Shown piece after piece: positions 24,996 to 33,454 of a stretch of DNA of 64,000 nucleotides. The notes beneath the pieces are model-generated. The model did no database searches. It was not told the DNA's origin and was given only the letters and a program-made list of their open reading frames with translations. Position 1 is the stretch's first letter; each line of letters starts with the position of its first letter. A program made the position numbers and the translations under genes. The DNA comes from Bradyrhizobium sp. LTSP849 (GTDB lineage: Bacteria > Pseudomonadota > Alphaproteobacteria > Rhizobiales > Xanthobacteraceae). The DNA lies in NCBI RefSeq assembly GCF_000938255.1, contig NZ_JYMR01000056.1, positions 62,001-126,000 on the forward strand, written 5' to 3'.

Positions 24996-25841
24996 ATGAT
25001 TATGATTTCGCAAGCTGCATCGTCTGTAACCGTATCCAACCCATTGCCCAGGGCGGCCTTGGCCCTTGCGAACGTTCAGTACGAGAAAAAGGGGGCGATC
25101 GCCTACGTCACGGTCAATCGGCCCAAGGTGCTCAACGCGCTCAACACCCCGACTTGGACCGATTTGCGGGCCGCTTTCGAGGATGCGAAGGCCGACGCTT
25201 CCGTGCACGGTGTGATCCTCACCGGCGCTGGTGACAAGGCTTTCATCGCCGGTGCCGACATCAGTGAACTCGCGCATGTCGATGCCTATGAAGCGGAAAA
25301 GTCCAGCCGCTTTGGGCAAGACGTCCTCGATCTGATCGAAAATCTCGGCAAACCCGTGATCGCGGCGGTCAATGGTTTTGTGCTTGGCGGCGGCTGCGAG
25401 ACCGCGATGGCCTGCACCATCAGGATCGCAGCGGAGCACGCCAAATTCGGGCAACCCGAGGTCAAGCTGGGCCTGTTGCCCGGCGGCGGCGGAACGCAGC
25501 GTTTGCCGCGCCTAGTGGGAAAAGGTCGTGCGTTACAGCTAATCCTCACGGGCGAAACGATTTCTGCGCAGGAGGCCTATCGCATCGGCCTCGTTAACGA
25601 AGTCGTTCCGGCCGCCAGCCTGATTGAGCGTGCCGAGACGATCCTGAAGCAGATCGCGGCCAATGCTCCGATCGCCGTGAAGTTCTCGCTGGAAGCCGCC
25701 AACAAGGGGCTGGAGACGAGCCAAGGCGAAGGCCTCGCGCTGGAAGCCTCCTTCTTCGGCATCTGCGCCGCCACCGAAGACAAGAAGGAAGGCACTGCTG
25801 CCTTCCTCGAGAAACGTGCACCGCAGTTCCACGGTCGCTGA
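24996..25841 (+). CDS. Enoyl-CoA hydratase/isomerase family protein
   Basis: A 281-residue crotonase-fold enzyme. It has NRPKVLNALN, the oxyanion segment KAFIAGADISEL, and both catalytic glutamates of true hydratases: Glu135 in GGGCETAMAC and Glu155 in GQPEVKLGLLPGGGGTQRL, 20 residues apart as in classic enoyl-CoA hydratase. It should hydrate 2-enoyl-CoA to 3-hydroxyacyl-CoA, feeding the dehydrogenase two genes upstream. The N-terminus has about 25 extra residues before the fold. AAGGAG directly precedes the ATG. Confidence 0.93.
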   Translation: MIMISQAASSVTVSNPLPRAALALANVQYEKKGAIAYVTVNRPKVLNALNTPTWTDLRAAFEDAKADASVHGVILTGAGDKAFIAGADISELAHVDAYEAEKSSRFGQDVLDLIENLGKPVIAAVNGFVLGGGCETAMACTIRIAAEHAKFGQPEVKLGLLPGGGGTQRLPRLVGKGRALQLILTGETISAQEAYRIGLVNEVVPAASLIERAETILKQIAANAPIAVKFSLEAANKGLETSQGEGLALEASFFGICAATEDKKEGTAAFLEKRAPQFHGR

Positions 25842-25878
25842 AGCGACCGCCGCACACGGCGATCTAGAAAGGACGACT

Positions 25879-27105
25879 ATGACAAGCGACAATATTTTCT
25901 CTGGACTGAAAGTGGTGGATCTGGCGAGCTTTATCGCAGGCCCGAGCGCCGCGGTTATCCTGTCGGATTTCGGCGCTGACGTCATCAAGGTGGAGCCACC
26001 GCACGGCGACCTGTGGCGAATCGCGAACCACCTGCCACCGCAGCCAGTCGCCGAGGATGCCTACCCCTGGCACCTCGCCAATCGCAACAAGCGGGGTATG
26101 GCGCTTGATCTAAAGTCGCCGAGCGCCCATCAGGTTCTCGAAAAGCTCGTCAAATGGGCCGACGTTCTCATCGTCAATACACCGCACCCGGCGCGCAAGA
26201 AATTGAAACTCGAATATGAAGATGTGGTGGGGTGGAACCCGCGCCTGATCTACGCCGACGTCACGGGCTTCGGCGACAAGGGACCGGATGCGGATCTCCC
26301 CGGCTTCGACATCACGTCGTACTGGGCCCGCAGTGGGTTGCTGTCGATGACGCGCGATGCCGGAGCGCCGCCGACCTGGCCGGTGGCCGGCAGTGGTGAC
26401 AATGCCACCGCCGTAGGGCTCTATTCGGCAATCGTCACGGCCTTGTATCGTCGCGAGCGCACGGGGGAAGGTGCGCGCGTCACGACCTCGCTGCTTGCCG
26501 AAGGCGTGTGGTCCGCCAGTGTCTCGATCCAGGCAGCGCTGTGCGGTGCGAAATTCTTCGGGCTTCACGATCGCAAGAACCCTGCGAATGCGGCGATGAA
26601 CGTCTGGCGCGCCAAGGATGACACCTGGTTCGTTCTCCTCATCACGCCCGACAAGCTGGCAGCCGTCGCCAAGGCCATCGGCCGTCCGGACCTTTTGACT
26701 GATCCCCGTTTCTCCGATCCGGCGAAGCTGATGGCGAATATGCCGCAGCTCACCGCGATCCTCGACGAGATCTTCAGGGCCGAGCCGATGGCCCATTGGT
26801 ACGAGGTGTTCAATGGTGCCCATGTGACGTTCGGAGCCGTGCGAGGACCGCAAGAGGTGATCAATGATCCCCAGCTCCAGGCGAACGACATCATCGTTCC
26901 GCTCAATGGCGCCGGCGGCAAGCTGACCTCCACTATCAGCAGCCCGCTTCAGGTGCATGGCGTCGCCAAGGTGCCCGCGAAGCGCGCCCCAAAGATTGGA
27001 GAACACAACGAGGAAGTTCTCCGGCAGCTCGGATTCAGCGTGGCCGAAATCGACGGTTTCCATGCGAGCGGTGCCATTCCGAAAGCAAAGGGACACGCGG
27101 CCTAG
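25879..27105 (+). CDS. CaiB/BaiF-type (family III) CoA-transferase
   Basis: A 408-residue formyl-CoA transferase-like enzyme. N-terminal signature LKVVDLASFIAGPSAAVILS, then DFGADVIKVEPPHGD and NKRGMALDLKS, followed by VTGFGDKGPDADLPGFD. It would activate a carboxylic acid by CoA transfer, supplying the acyl-CoA dehydrogenase and hydratase in the same operon. The combination of CoA-transferase, acyl-CoA dehydrogenase, hydratase and a carnitine-dehydrogenase-like enzyme superficially recalls carnitine (cai) genes, but no residue here proves that substrate. ATG 25879 has AAAGGA upstream. Confidence 0.92.
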   Translation: MTSDNIFSGLKVVDLASFIAGPSAAVILSDFGADVIKVEPPHGDLWRIANHLPPQPVAEDAYPWHLANRNKRGMALDLKSPSAHQVLEKLVKWADVLIVNTPHPARKKLKLEYEDVVGWNPRLIYADVTGFGDKGPDADLPGFDITSYWARSGLLSMTRDAGAPPTWPVAGSGDNATAVGLYSAIVTALYRRERTGEGARVTTSLLAEGVWSASVSIQAALCGAKFFGLHDRKNPANAAMNVWRAKDDTWFVLLITPDKLAAVAKAIGRPDLLTDPRFSDPAKLMANMPQLTAILDEIFRAEPMAHWYEVFNGAHVTFGAVRGPQEVINDPQLQANDIIVPLNGAGGKLTSTISSPLQVHGVAKVPAKRAPKIGEHNEEVLRQLGFSVAEIDGFHASGAIPKAKGHAA

Positions 27106-27121
27106 CGTGACGACACTGTCG

Positions 27122-27143
27122 GGGGCGGCGAGGGAGCCGCCCC
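27122..27143. other. Intercistronic hairpin after CoA-transferase gene
   Basis: Perfect 8-bp stem GGGGCGGC / GCCGCCCC with a 6-nt loop, not followed by T residues. A second element of the kind seen at 24955 in the same gene run. It may limit read-through into the SdhD-like gene. Confidence 0.5.
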
Positions 27144-27181
27144 GGCAGCCATTACCTGGTTCTTTGGTCTAGGAGACCTCG

Positions 27182-27559
27182 ATGACAAAGGCCACCTCTC
27201 GATCGGATAAGACGGAATTGCGCGACGAGGTGGTGTCCCGCCGTGTCCGCCAGTTCGGCAGTGCGCGCGATGGGTTGCGCGAATGGGGATTGCAGCGCTT
27301 GACGGCGATCGCGGTCATCCCGCTGAGCCTGTATTTCGCCGCATCGGTCCTGTCGCTCGCGACGTCAGACCGAAAAGCTGCATCCGACTGGCTTTCGTTG
27401 CCTGTACTAGCCTTGGTCGTAATCCTCGTCGTTCTTGCGTTGATCACACACGAACTGATCGGCGTTCGCGCGGTTGTTCTCAATTATGTGCACGCGCGCA
27501 CCCGCCCTGGTAGCCGAGCCCGTCTGATCGATCATCCAACCCCCGCAAATCAAGCGTAG
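27182..27559 (+). CDS. Orphan SdhD-like membrane anchor protein
   Basis: A 125-residue protein resembling the succinate dehydrogenase hydrophobic anchor subunit. A cytosolic N-terminus leads to GSARDGLREWGLQRLTAIAV (family pattern G-AR-G---W-LQR-TA-A), then hydrophobic helices around 40-62 and 70-92, and ITHELIGVRAVVLNYVHARTR near the C-terminus. In housekeeping SdhD the last motif is usually DYVH; here it is NYVH. The His in ITHEL is in the place of the haem ligand. No SdhA, B or C is nearby, so it may be a paralogue adapted to another quinone-linked dehydrogenase. Confidence 0.68.
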   Translation: MTKATSRSDKTELRDEVVSRRVRQFGSARDGLREWGLQRLTAIAVIPLSLYFAASVLSLATSDRKAASDWLSLPVLALVVILVVLALITHELIGVRAVVLNYVHARTRPGSRARLIDHPTPANQA

Positions 27560-27605
27560 TACGATGGCAATCCGAAAACCTAGCGCCCCCGGAGGAACGA
27601 GATCG

Positions 27606-28565
27606 ATGATCGCCATCCGTCGAGCCACGTGCCATGCAAACGGCATCCGCCAATTCTACCTGGAGGCGGGGTCCGGCCCGCCTGTGGTCCTCTTACGTGG
27701 CTTTCCGGAGACCAGCTTCGGCTGGCGTTTCCAGATTCCGGCGCTTGCCACACGCTATCGCGTGATCGTTCCGGACCTGCGTGGATACGGCGAGACCGAC
27801 AAGCCGTCGAGAGGCTACGACCAGAGGACAATGGCCAACGACATCGTCGAGCTCTTGAAGACGCTCGGCGTTGGGCGTGTCGCACTGGTTGGGCACGATC
27901 GCGGCGCGCGGGTCGCGACTCGCCTTGCCAAGGACCACCCGGATGTTGTCGATCGCCTGGTCGTCATGGACAATGTTCCGACCCGCATCGTCGCGCGCGA
28001 AATGAACGCGAAGGTCGCCCGCGAATACTGGTTCTTCACGTTCCACCAGATTCTTGATCTGCCGGAGGCGTTGATCGCTGGACGCGAGGACATCTGGCTT
28101 CGTCACTTCTTTTCCGACTGGTGCCACGATCCGATGACGATCTCCGGCGAAGCGTTCGAGACCTATGTGAAAGCCTACAGCGCCCCCGGCGCCGTACGGG
28201 GCGCGATGTCCGACTATCGTGCCAGTGCAGAAGACGTCGCGCAGGACCTCGAGGATGCCGAGCGGAAGATCGGGTGCCCCGTGCTTTCGCTTTGGGGCGC
28301 GGATTTCGGTGCCGTCGGCCGCCTATTCGACATGAAGGCGGTCTGGAGCGAGATGGCAGAAAACCTCTCAGTAGCTCCGATCGAACGCTGCGGCCATCTT
28401 CCGCAGGAGGAGCAACCGGAAGCCGTCAACAGGCTGCTTCTCGACTTTCTCGACGGATGGGCCGGTCGAACCGCAGCGCGGATACAGCAAGAACATCCAA
28501 TGCGTGTTGAACTCAGACAAGAAAAGGTCTTCCCCACTGGACAATGCTCCGTCCGCATCGACTGA
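27606..28565 (+). CDS. Alpha/beta hydrolase (haloacetate dehalogenase/epoxide hydrolase-like)
   Basis: A 319-residue alpha/beta hydrolase with an Asp nucleophile: Asp98 in VGHDRGARVA, the elbow of fluoroacetate/haloacetate dehalogenases and epoxide hydrolases. It also has VPDLRGYGETDKP, a cap region with WFFTFHQI, and the catalytic His in ERCGHLPQEEQPE near the C-terminus. The usual HGFP oxyanion motif reads RGFPET here (first His replaced by Arg). ATG 27606 with GGAGG upstream is preferred over the earlier ATG at 27564. It probably hydrolyses an ester, epoxide or halo-acid intermediate of the pathway encoded around it. Confidence 0.88.
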   Translation: MIAIRRATCHANGIRQFYLEAGSGPPVVLLRGFPETSFGWRFQIPALATRYRVIVPDLRGYGETDKPSRGYDQRTMANDIVELLKTLGVGRVALVGHDRGARVATRLAKDHPDVVDRLVVMDNVPTRIVAREMNAKVAREYWFFTFHQILDLPEALIAGREDIWLRHFFSDWCHDPMTISGEAFETYVKAYSAPGAVRGAMSDYRASAEDVAQDLEDAERKIGCPVLSLWGADFGAVGRLFDMKAVWSEMAENLSVAPIERCGHLPQEEQPEAVNRLLLDFLDGWAGRTAARIQQEHPMRVELRQEKVFPTGQCSVRID

Positions 28566-28573
28566 GAGGACAA

Positions 28574-29026
28574 ATGATATCGCTCAACATCAACGGGCGC
28601 GACTATTCCGTGCAGGCTCCCGATGACATGCCATTACTCTGGGTTCTGCGCGATCTCCTGAACCTCAAGGGGACAAAATTCGGATGCGGAATCGCGCAAT
28701 GCGGCGCTTGTACCGTGCATGTGGACGGCCGGCCCGTTCGATCCTGCATGTTGCCGGCCGCGAACGTCGGCCCGCGCGAGGTGACGACAATCGAGGCCAT
28801 CGGGCAAAAGGACAGCGGGCGCAGGATTCAACAGGCATGGCTCGAACTCGAGGTCGTCCAATGCGGCTACTGCCAGTCGGGCCAGATCATGGCCGCGGCG
28901 GCTCTCATCGAGCGCAATCCCGCTCCCGACGATGCTGAGATCGATGCGGCGATGGCCGGAAATATCTGTCGTTGCGCGACCTACGCGCGCATACGCGCCG
29001 CGATCAAGTCGGCCTCCCGCAAATGA
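28574..29026 (+). CDS. (2Fe-2S) subunit of molybdenum hydroxylase (IorA-like)
   Basis: A 150-residue small subunit of a xanthine-oxidase-family enzyme. It carries two [2Fe-2S] sites: a plant-type one (CGIAQCGACTV and a distal Cys in VRSCMLP) and a helical one (CGYCQSGQI and NICRCATY). It passes electrons from the molybdenum cofactor in the large subunit to the cytochrome encoded downstream. Its stop overlaps the large-subunit ATG (ATGA). A separate FAD subunit is absent, as in the isoquinoline 1-oxidoreductase and nicotinate/aldehyde dehydrogenase type that use cytochrome c. Confidence 0.92.
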   Translation: MISLNINGRDYSVQAPDDMPLLWVLRDLLNLKGTKFGCGIAQCGACTVHVDGRPVRSCMLPAANVGPREVTTIEAIGQKDSGRRIQQAWLELEVVQCGYCQSGQIMAAAALIERNPAPDDAEIDAAMAGNICRCATYARIRAAIKSASRK

Positions 29027-31173
29027 CCGGGCACCTGTCGATTTCCCGTCGCCAGTTGATCGTAGGCGGCCTCATGGTCGCCTTCGCCTCTAGCGCCCGG
29101 GCAAGAGCCGCAACGTCCGAAGTGACAAGTCCGAGCGCGATCGGCGGTTTCGTTCGCATCTCGCCGGAGGGAGGCATATCGCTGGTGATGCCGAGTGTCG
29201 AGATGGGTCAGGGTATCTACACCGCGGAAGCGGCTTTGCTGGCCGAGGAACTCGACGTCCGCCTCGACCAGATCGTGGCGTTTGCCGCTCCTCCCGACGG
29301 ATCGCTTTACGCGCAGCCTCTCTTCAAGGCTCAGATGACGGGTGGGTCCACCTCGATCCGCGGGTTCTGGACCCCTCTTCGGCAGGCGGGGGCGGCCGCG
29401 CGATCCATGCTCGTTGCCGCGGCGGCGCAGGCTTGGGGAGTGCATCCGAACGAATGCTCCACGAAGGATGGCACGATCCTGCATTCATCGACGGGCCGCG
29501 TCCTAAAATATGAAGAGGTCGCTGAATCGGCCGCGACCCTGCCGATGCCCGAAGATCCGAAGCTGAAGTCGCGCGAAGAGTTTAGGATCATCGGCAAATC
29601 CCAACGTCGGATCGATACGTCGGCCAAGGTGAACGGGAGCGCGGTCTACGGGATCGATGTGATGGTCGATGGAATGAAGACCGCGGCCGTGGCGATCAGC
29701 CCCGTGGACGGAGGCAGGCTGAAATCGGTCGATGACAACCGTGCGCGAAAGATCCCGGGCGTCATCGACGTCTTGCGCATCGACGACGCGGTCGCAGTGG
29801 TCGGCGAACACTATTGGGTCGCTCGCGCCGGCGTTGAGGCACTGGATATCGATTGGGAGCTGGGACCGAACACGAAACTGACCACCGCATCGATCCGCGC
29901 CGAAGCCGTCAAAGCGGCCGACGAGGGGACGCCGATCAAGGCTCTCGAACGCGGTGACGTCGAGACTAGCTTCAAGAATGCGACGAAGCGGGTGACCGCC
30001 GAATACGAACTTCCGTTTCTGGCTCACGCGACAATGGAGCCGATCAATACGACCGTTCATGTCCGTCCCAATGGTTGCGATATCTGGGTCGGCACTCAGA
30101 CGCCCGTGGTAGCCCAGAAGCATGCGGCCAGGATCACGGGACTTCCGGTCGACAAGGTGGCCTTGCACAATCATCTCATCGGAGGTGGATTCGGGCGCAG
30201 ACTCCAGGCTGATACGATCGAGCAGGCCGTTCATTTTGCCAAGCAGGTCCCCTATCCCCTGAAGATCATCTGGACGCGCGAGCAGGATATCCGGCACGAT
30301 CGCTTCCGCCCCTGTTATCTCGACAGGATAGCAGCTGGTCTGGACGAGCAAGGCCGGCCCCTGGTCTGGACCCATCGCACCATATCGGGAACGGTCAGGC
30401 GTTATTTCGCTGAAGACGGCTGGCCGGAAGGAAAGCTCGACAAGGATGCCGTCGATGGCGCTTGGGACAGCCCCTATGCGTTCCCAGCCATCAGGGTCGA
30501 CTGGGTCAGGCACGATCCGCCAGTCAAGCTGAACTGGTGGCGCGGCGTCGGCCCTACGCACAACGTCTTCGTGGTCGAGAGCTTCCTGGACGAGTTGGCG
30601 CATACCGCAGGACAGGATCCGATCGCCTACAGGCGGGCGTTGCTCGATGCCAATCCGCGCGCAATGGCCGTGCTGGACAAGGTTGCCGACGCCGCCGGCT
30701 GGCATAAGTCGTTGGAGCCAAGGTCCGGGCGCGGGGTGTCGCTGCATCAGAACTTCGGAAGCTACGCCGCTCTGGTCATCGAAGTCGCGGTGGCTATCTC
30801 AGGCGAGATTTCGCTGAATAAGATCGTGGCCGCCGTCGACTGTGGCATCCAGATCAATCCCGATACGATCCGTGCGCAGATCGAAGGCGGTGTCCTGTTC
30901 GGACTGTCGGCCGCCCTGTTCAACGGCATTACCTTCGACGAAGGACGGGTCGAACAGGGCAACTTCAACGATTACCGACAACTTCGCATCAACGAGACGC
31001 CGCCGATCGAGGTCCACCTCCTGGAAAGTAACGAGAGTCCCGGTGGCCTCGGCGAGGTAGGAACGGTGTCTGCGGCCCCAGCACTCGGGAATGCAATCTT
31101 CGCAGCAACCGGGGTCCGCATCCGCCGCCTGCCGATCGACCGAAGCCTGCTTTCCAAACGGGAGAACGCATGA
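29023..31173 (+). CDS. Molybdopterin-binding large subunit (IorB-like), Tat-exported
   Basis: A 716-residue catalytic subunit of a molybdenum hydroxylase. The N-terminus has a twin-arginine motif, SRRQLIVGG, and a hydrophobic stretch ending ARARAA, so the complex is probably exported folded to the periplasm. Cofactor motifs include GVEMGQ-like SVEMGQGIYTA, GGGFGRRLQAD and the catalytic Glu in GLGEVGTVSAAPAL. It would hydroxylate a heteroaromatic ring or oxidise an aldehyde using water. Expressed with the 2Fe-2S subunit and a tri-heme cytochrome c, overlapping both by four bases. The exact substrate is not readable. Confidence 0.92.
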   Translation: MTGHLSISRRQLIVGGLMVAFASSARARAATSEVTSPSAIGGFVRISPEGGISLVMPSVEMGQGIYTAEAALLAEELDVRLDQIVAFAAPPDGSLYAQPLFKAQMTGGSTSIRGFWTPLRQAGAAARSMLVAAAAQAWGVHPNECSTKDGTILHSSTGRVLKYEEVAESAATLPMPEDPKLKSREEFRIIGKSQRRIDTSAKVNGSAVYGIDVMVDGMKTAAVAISPVDGGRLKSVDDNRARKIPGVIDVLRIDDAVAVVGEHYWVARAGVEALDIDWELGPNTKLTTASIRAEAVKAADEGTPIKALERGDVETSFKNATKRVTAEYELPFLAHATMEPINTTVHVRPNGCDIWVGTQTPVVAQKHAARITGLPVDKVALHNHLIGGGFGRRLQADTIEQAVHFAKQVPYPLKIIWTREQDIRHDRFRPCYLDRIAAGLDEQGRPLVWTHRTISGTVRRYFAEDGWPEGKLDKDAVDGAWDSPYAFPAIRVDWVRHDPPVKLNWWRGVGPTHNVFVVESFLDELAHTAGQDPIAYRRALLDANPRAMAVLDKVADAAGWHKSLEPRSGRGVSLHQNFGSYAALVIEVAVAISGEISLNKIVAAVDCGIQINPDTIRAQIEGGVLFGLSAALFNGITFDEGRVEQGNFNDYRQLRINETPPIEVHLLESNESPGGLGEVGTVSAAPALGNAIFAATGVRIRRLPIDRSLLSKRENA

Positions 31174-32462
31174 AGCGCATCCTTGTCGCTGTATGCGCTC
31201 TCGGTGTCGTCATCGCGATCGTGGCCGCATGCTTTTTCTTTTGGCCCGCCTCGATCGAAGCGGTCCAAGCTACGCAGGCGCAACCAACTGGATACGCACT
31301 CGTTGCAAAAGGCGAGTATCTGACCAAAGCGGCCGATTGCGTCGCCTGCCACACCGCTCCGGGAGGGCAGCCGTTTGCCGGTGGTCGCGCCTTCAGGCTT
31401 CCGTTTGGAACGATCTACTCGAGCAATATCACGCCGGACGGGGAAACAGGGATTGGCAGATGGAGCGATGCGGAATTCGTAAGAGCCGTGCACAGGGGAA
31501 TCGGGAAGAACGGAGAGGATCTCTATCCTGCCTTTCCGTACACAGCCTATGCCCTTCTTTCGACCGACGACGTCCTTGCCATCCGTGCCTACCTTTCAAC
31601 TGTGCGACCAGTGTCACTGCGGAACACCGACAACACACTCGTTTTCCCATTCAACCAGCGGTACTCGCTGAGAGCCTGGAAGCTCCTGTTTGTGCCGACC
31701 AGGCCATGGGAGCCGTCCACGGCTCACGACGCGCCGTGGAATCGTGGAGCGTACCTTGCCGAAGCGCTCGCGCATTGCGGCGAATGCCATACACCCCGCA
31801 ATCTGATGTTCGCGACAAAGAGAGGCAGGAAGTACGCCGGGGCGGTCGTTGACGGATGGAAGGCCTACAACATCACGTCTGACCGTGAGAGCGGCATAGG
31901 TGCTTGGTCCGACGCCGACATAGCGCAGTATCTATCCTCCGGGCACGCGCCCGCGCGCGGCAGCGCCGGAGGTGGGATGGGAGAGGCAATCGATCTCAGT
32001 CTTCGTCATCTCTCCTCCGAAGACATCGCAGCGCTGACCCGATATCTGAGATCCATTCCGGCACAACCATCGGAGCTCGCGGTCCGGATCGATCATCATC
32101 CGGCCACGTTGAACCGTGCCACGGCCTGGTCGCCGGGACCGGATCGCAACGAAAGTATCGGGTTTCAGATTTTCGCGTCGGCTTGCGCCAGTTGCCACGG
32201 CTGGGACGGAGCCGGTCAACAGACGGAACACGCAGAATTTCTCGGCTCACCCGCGGTGAACGACCCGTCGGGCGTCAATCTCGTCCGCGTCGTGCTCGAA
32301 GGGGTCAAGATCGGGTCGCACAGGGGCGACAACTTGATGCCTTCGTTCGCCGCTGCCTATTCCGACGCGGAGATCGCTGCCGTCAGTAATTATGTCATAG
32401 GGCATTTCGGCGGCAAGCAAGGCAAGGTTACGGCGGCCGACGTTCGTGCCGCCCGCAACTAA
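31170..32462 (+). CDS. Membrane-anchored tri-heme cytochrome c
   Basis: A 430-residue c-type cytochrome with three haem-binding sites: CVACH (about residue 55), CGECH (about 205) and CASCH (about 340). Each is followed by a Met-bearing region, as in alcohol/aldehyde dehydrogenase cytochrome subunits. The N-terminal hydrophobic helix (about 3-25) exports and probably anchors it. It is the natural electron acceptor for the molybdenum hydroxylase upstream, with which it overlaps (ATGA), passing electrons to the respiratory chain. Confidence 0.92.
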   Translation: MKRILVAVCALGVVIAIVAACFFFWPASIEAVQATQAQPTGYALVAKGEYLTKAADCVACHTAPGGQPFAGGRAFRLPFGTIYSSNITPDGETGIGRWSDAEFVRAVHRGIGKNGEDLYPAFPYTAYALLSTDDVLAIRAYLSTVRPVSLRNTDNTLVFPFNQRYSLRAWKLLFVPTRPWEPSTAHDAPWNRGAYLAEALAHCGECHTPRNLMFATKRGRKYAGAVVDGWKAYNITSDRESGIGAWSDADIAQYLSSGHAPARGSAGGGMGEAIDLSLRHLSSEDIAALTRYLRSIPAQPSELAVRIDHHPATLNRATAWSPGPDRNESIGFQIFASACASCHGWDGAGQQTEHAEFLGSPAVNDPSGVNLVRVVLEGVKIGSHRGDNLMPSFAAAYSDAEIAAVSNYVIGHFGGKQGKVTAADVRAARN

Positions 32463-32513
32463 GAAGTCGCTCGAATTCGAACTCGCCTTGAGCAGGAAAG
32501 CTAGGACACCACG

Positions 32514-32585
32514 ATGAGAATGATCCTGTCCACGCCCGTCGGGATGCAGAGCTACCTGCCGCCGGGTGTGAGTATGATCCTGTAA
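32514..32585 (+). CDS. Possible 23-residue small protein
   Basis: A short frame with AGGA seven bases before its ATG, encoding MRMILSTPVGMQSYLPPGVS and three more residues. Its TAA overlaps the TAAGGAG ribosome-binding site of the next gene, an arrangement that favours translational coupling. The repeat of ATGATCCTGT at both ends gives MIL at the N- and C-terminus. No known family. It may be a leader peptide or a chance frame. Confidence 0.35.
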   Translation: MRMILSTPVGMQSYLPPGVSMIL

Positions 32586-32597
32586 GGAGTAACGCTC

Positions 32598-33164
32598 ATG
32601 CGTTTGCCGTTCATTCCGCCGGCCGAACTCTCGCCGGAACAGAAGCTGCTCTACGACGATATGAAGGCCGGCATTGCCGCGAAATACAGCACCTTCAAGA
32701 CCATGCGACCGGACGGGGCGATACTCGGGCCATGGAGCGCATGGCTGCATGATCCCGATCTTGGTCACGCGCTCTGGGGCGCCACAAAAGGAATGACGCG
32801 ATTCCGGCACTTGCCGGAAATGGTTCGGCAGATCGTGATCCTTACGGTAGGTGCAAGGTTCGGCGCGGCCTATGAGATCTACGCACACGGCGCTGTCGCT
32901 CTGGCGAATGGAATGAGTGCCGAGCGCCTCGCAACCATTGCCGCGGGTCTTCGACCGGCGGACCTGACGAGCGAGGAGGCAATTGGCTACGACATGGCTA
33001 GCGCGTTATTGGGCGGCGGCATGCTGGCGTCACCGATCTGGGAACGCGCCATCGCCGTCTTCGGTGGGGAGGGAACCCGCGAGATCGTATACCTTGTCGG
33101 ACACTATTGCTTCATTTCAATGACACTGAACGGCTTTGCGATTTCCGTCCCTGACGACGAGTAG
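32598..33164 (+). CDS. Carboxymuconolactone decarboxylase/AhpD-like family protein
   Basis: A 188-residue all-helical protein of the carboxymuconolactone decarboxylase family, with MRLPFIPPAELSPEQKLLYD at the N-terminus and LPEMVRQIVILTVGARFGAA-YEIYAH in the core. The redox CxxC of AhpD peroxidase members is absent here, pointing to a decarboxylase/lactonase-like or non-redox role. GGAG precedes the ATG. It closes the co-directional catabolic run and could process a ring-cleavage or lactone intermediate. Confidence 0.85.
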   Translation: MRLPFIPPAELSPEQKLLYDDMKAGIAAKYSTFKTMRPDGAILGPWSAWLHDPDLGHALWGATKGMTRFRHLPEMVRQIVILTVGARFGAAYEIYAHGAVALANGMSAERLATIAAGLRPADLTSEEAIGYDMASALLGGGMLASPIWERAIAVFGGEGTREIVYLVGHYCFISMTLNGFAISVPDDE

Positions 33165-33454
33165 CGGTGCTGGCGGGGGCCTCTTTCGCAATTGGTGAAG
33201 AGGCTGCCGAAATCAGCAATTGGCTCCGGTCGCTCTTTGGGCGTATGACGCGCTTCGTATCGATACCGCTCTCCAATTCCGGGGACGGCTGTTAAGCTTT
33301 CCAAAGACCACCCTGGGGCCTAGCGTTCTCTCCGTGGCAGGGCTAAGCCCCCGAAGTGGCGTAAGGTGACGCTTGTGGTTCAATATTGAAGCACAGGGCT
33401 ATCCCAAACCAGCTTAAAGCATCCGGCAGTGATGACCACCGGGCCTGACCACGA

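Noticed and set aside
33178..33216. Terminator at the end of the catabolic run
   Set aside because: GCCTCTT/AAGAGGC can pair across a 12-nt loop, but no T run follows, so it is too weak to call.
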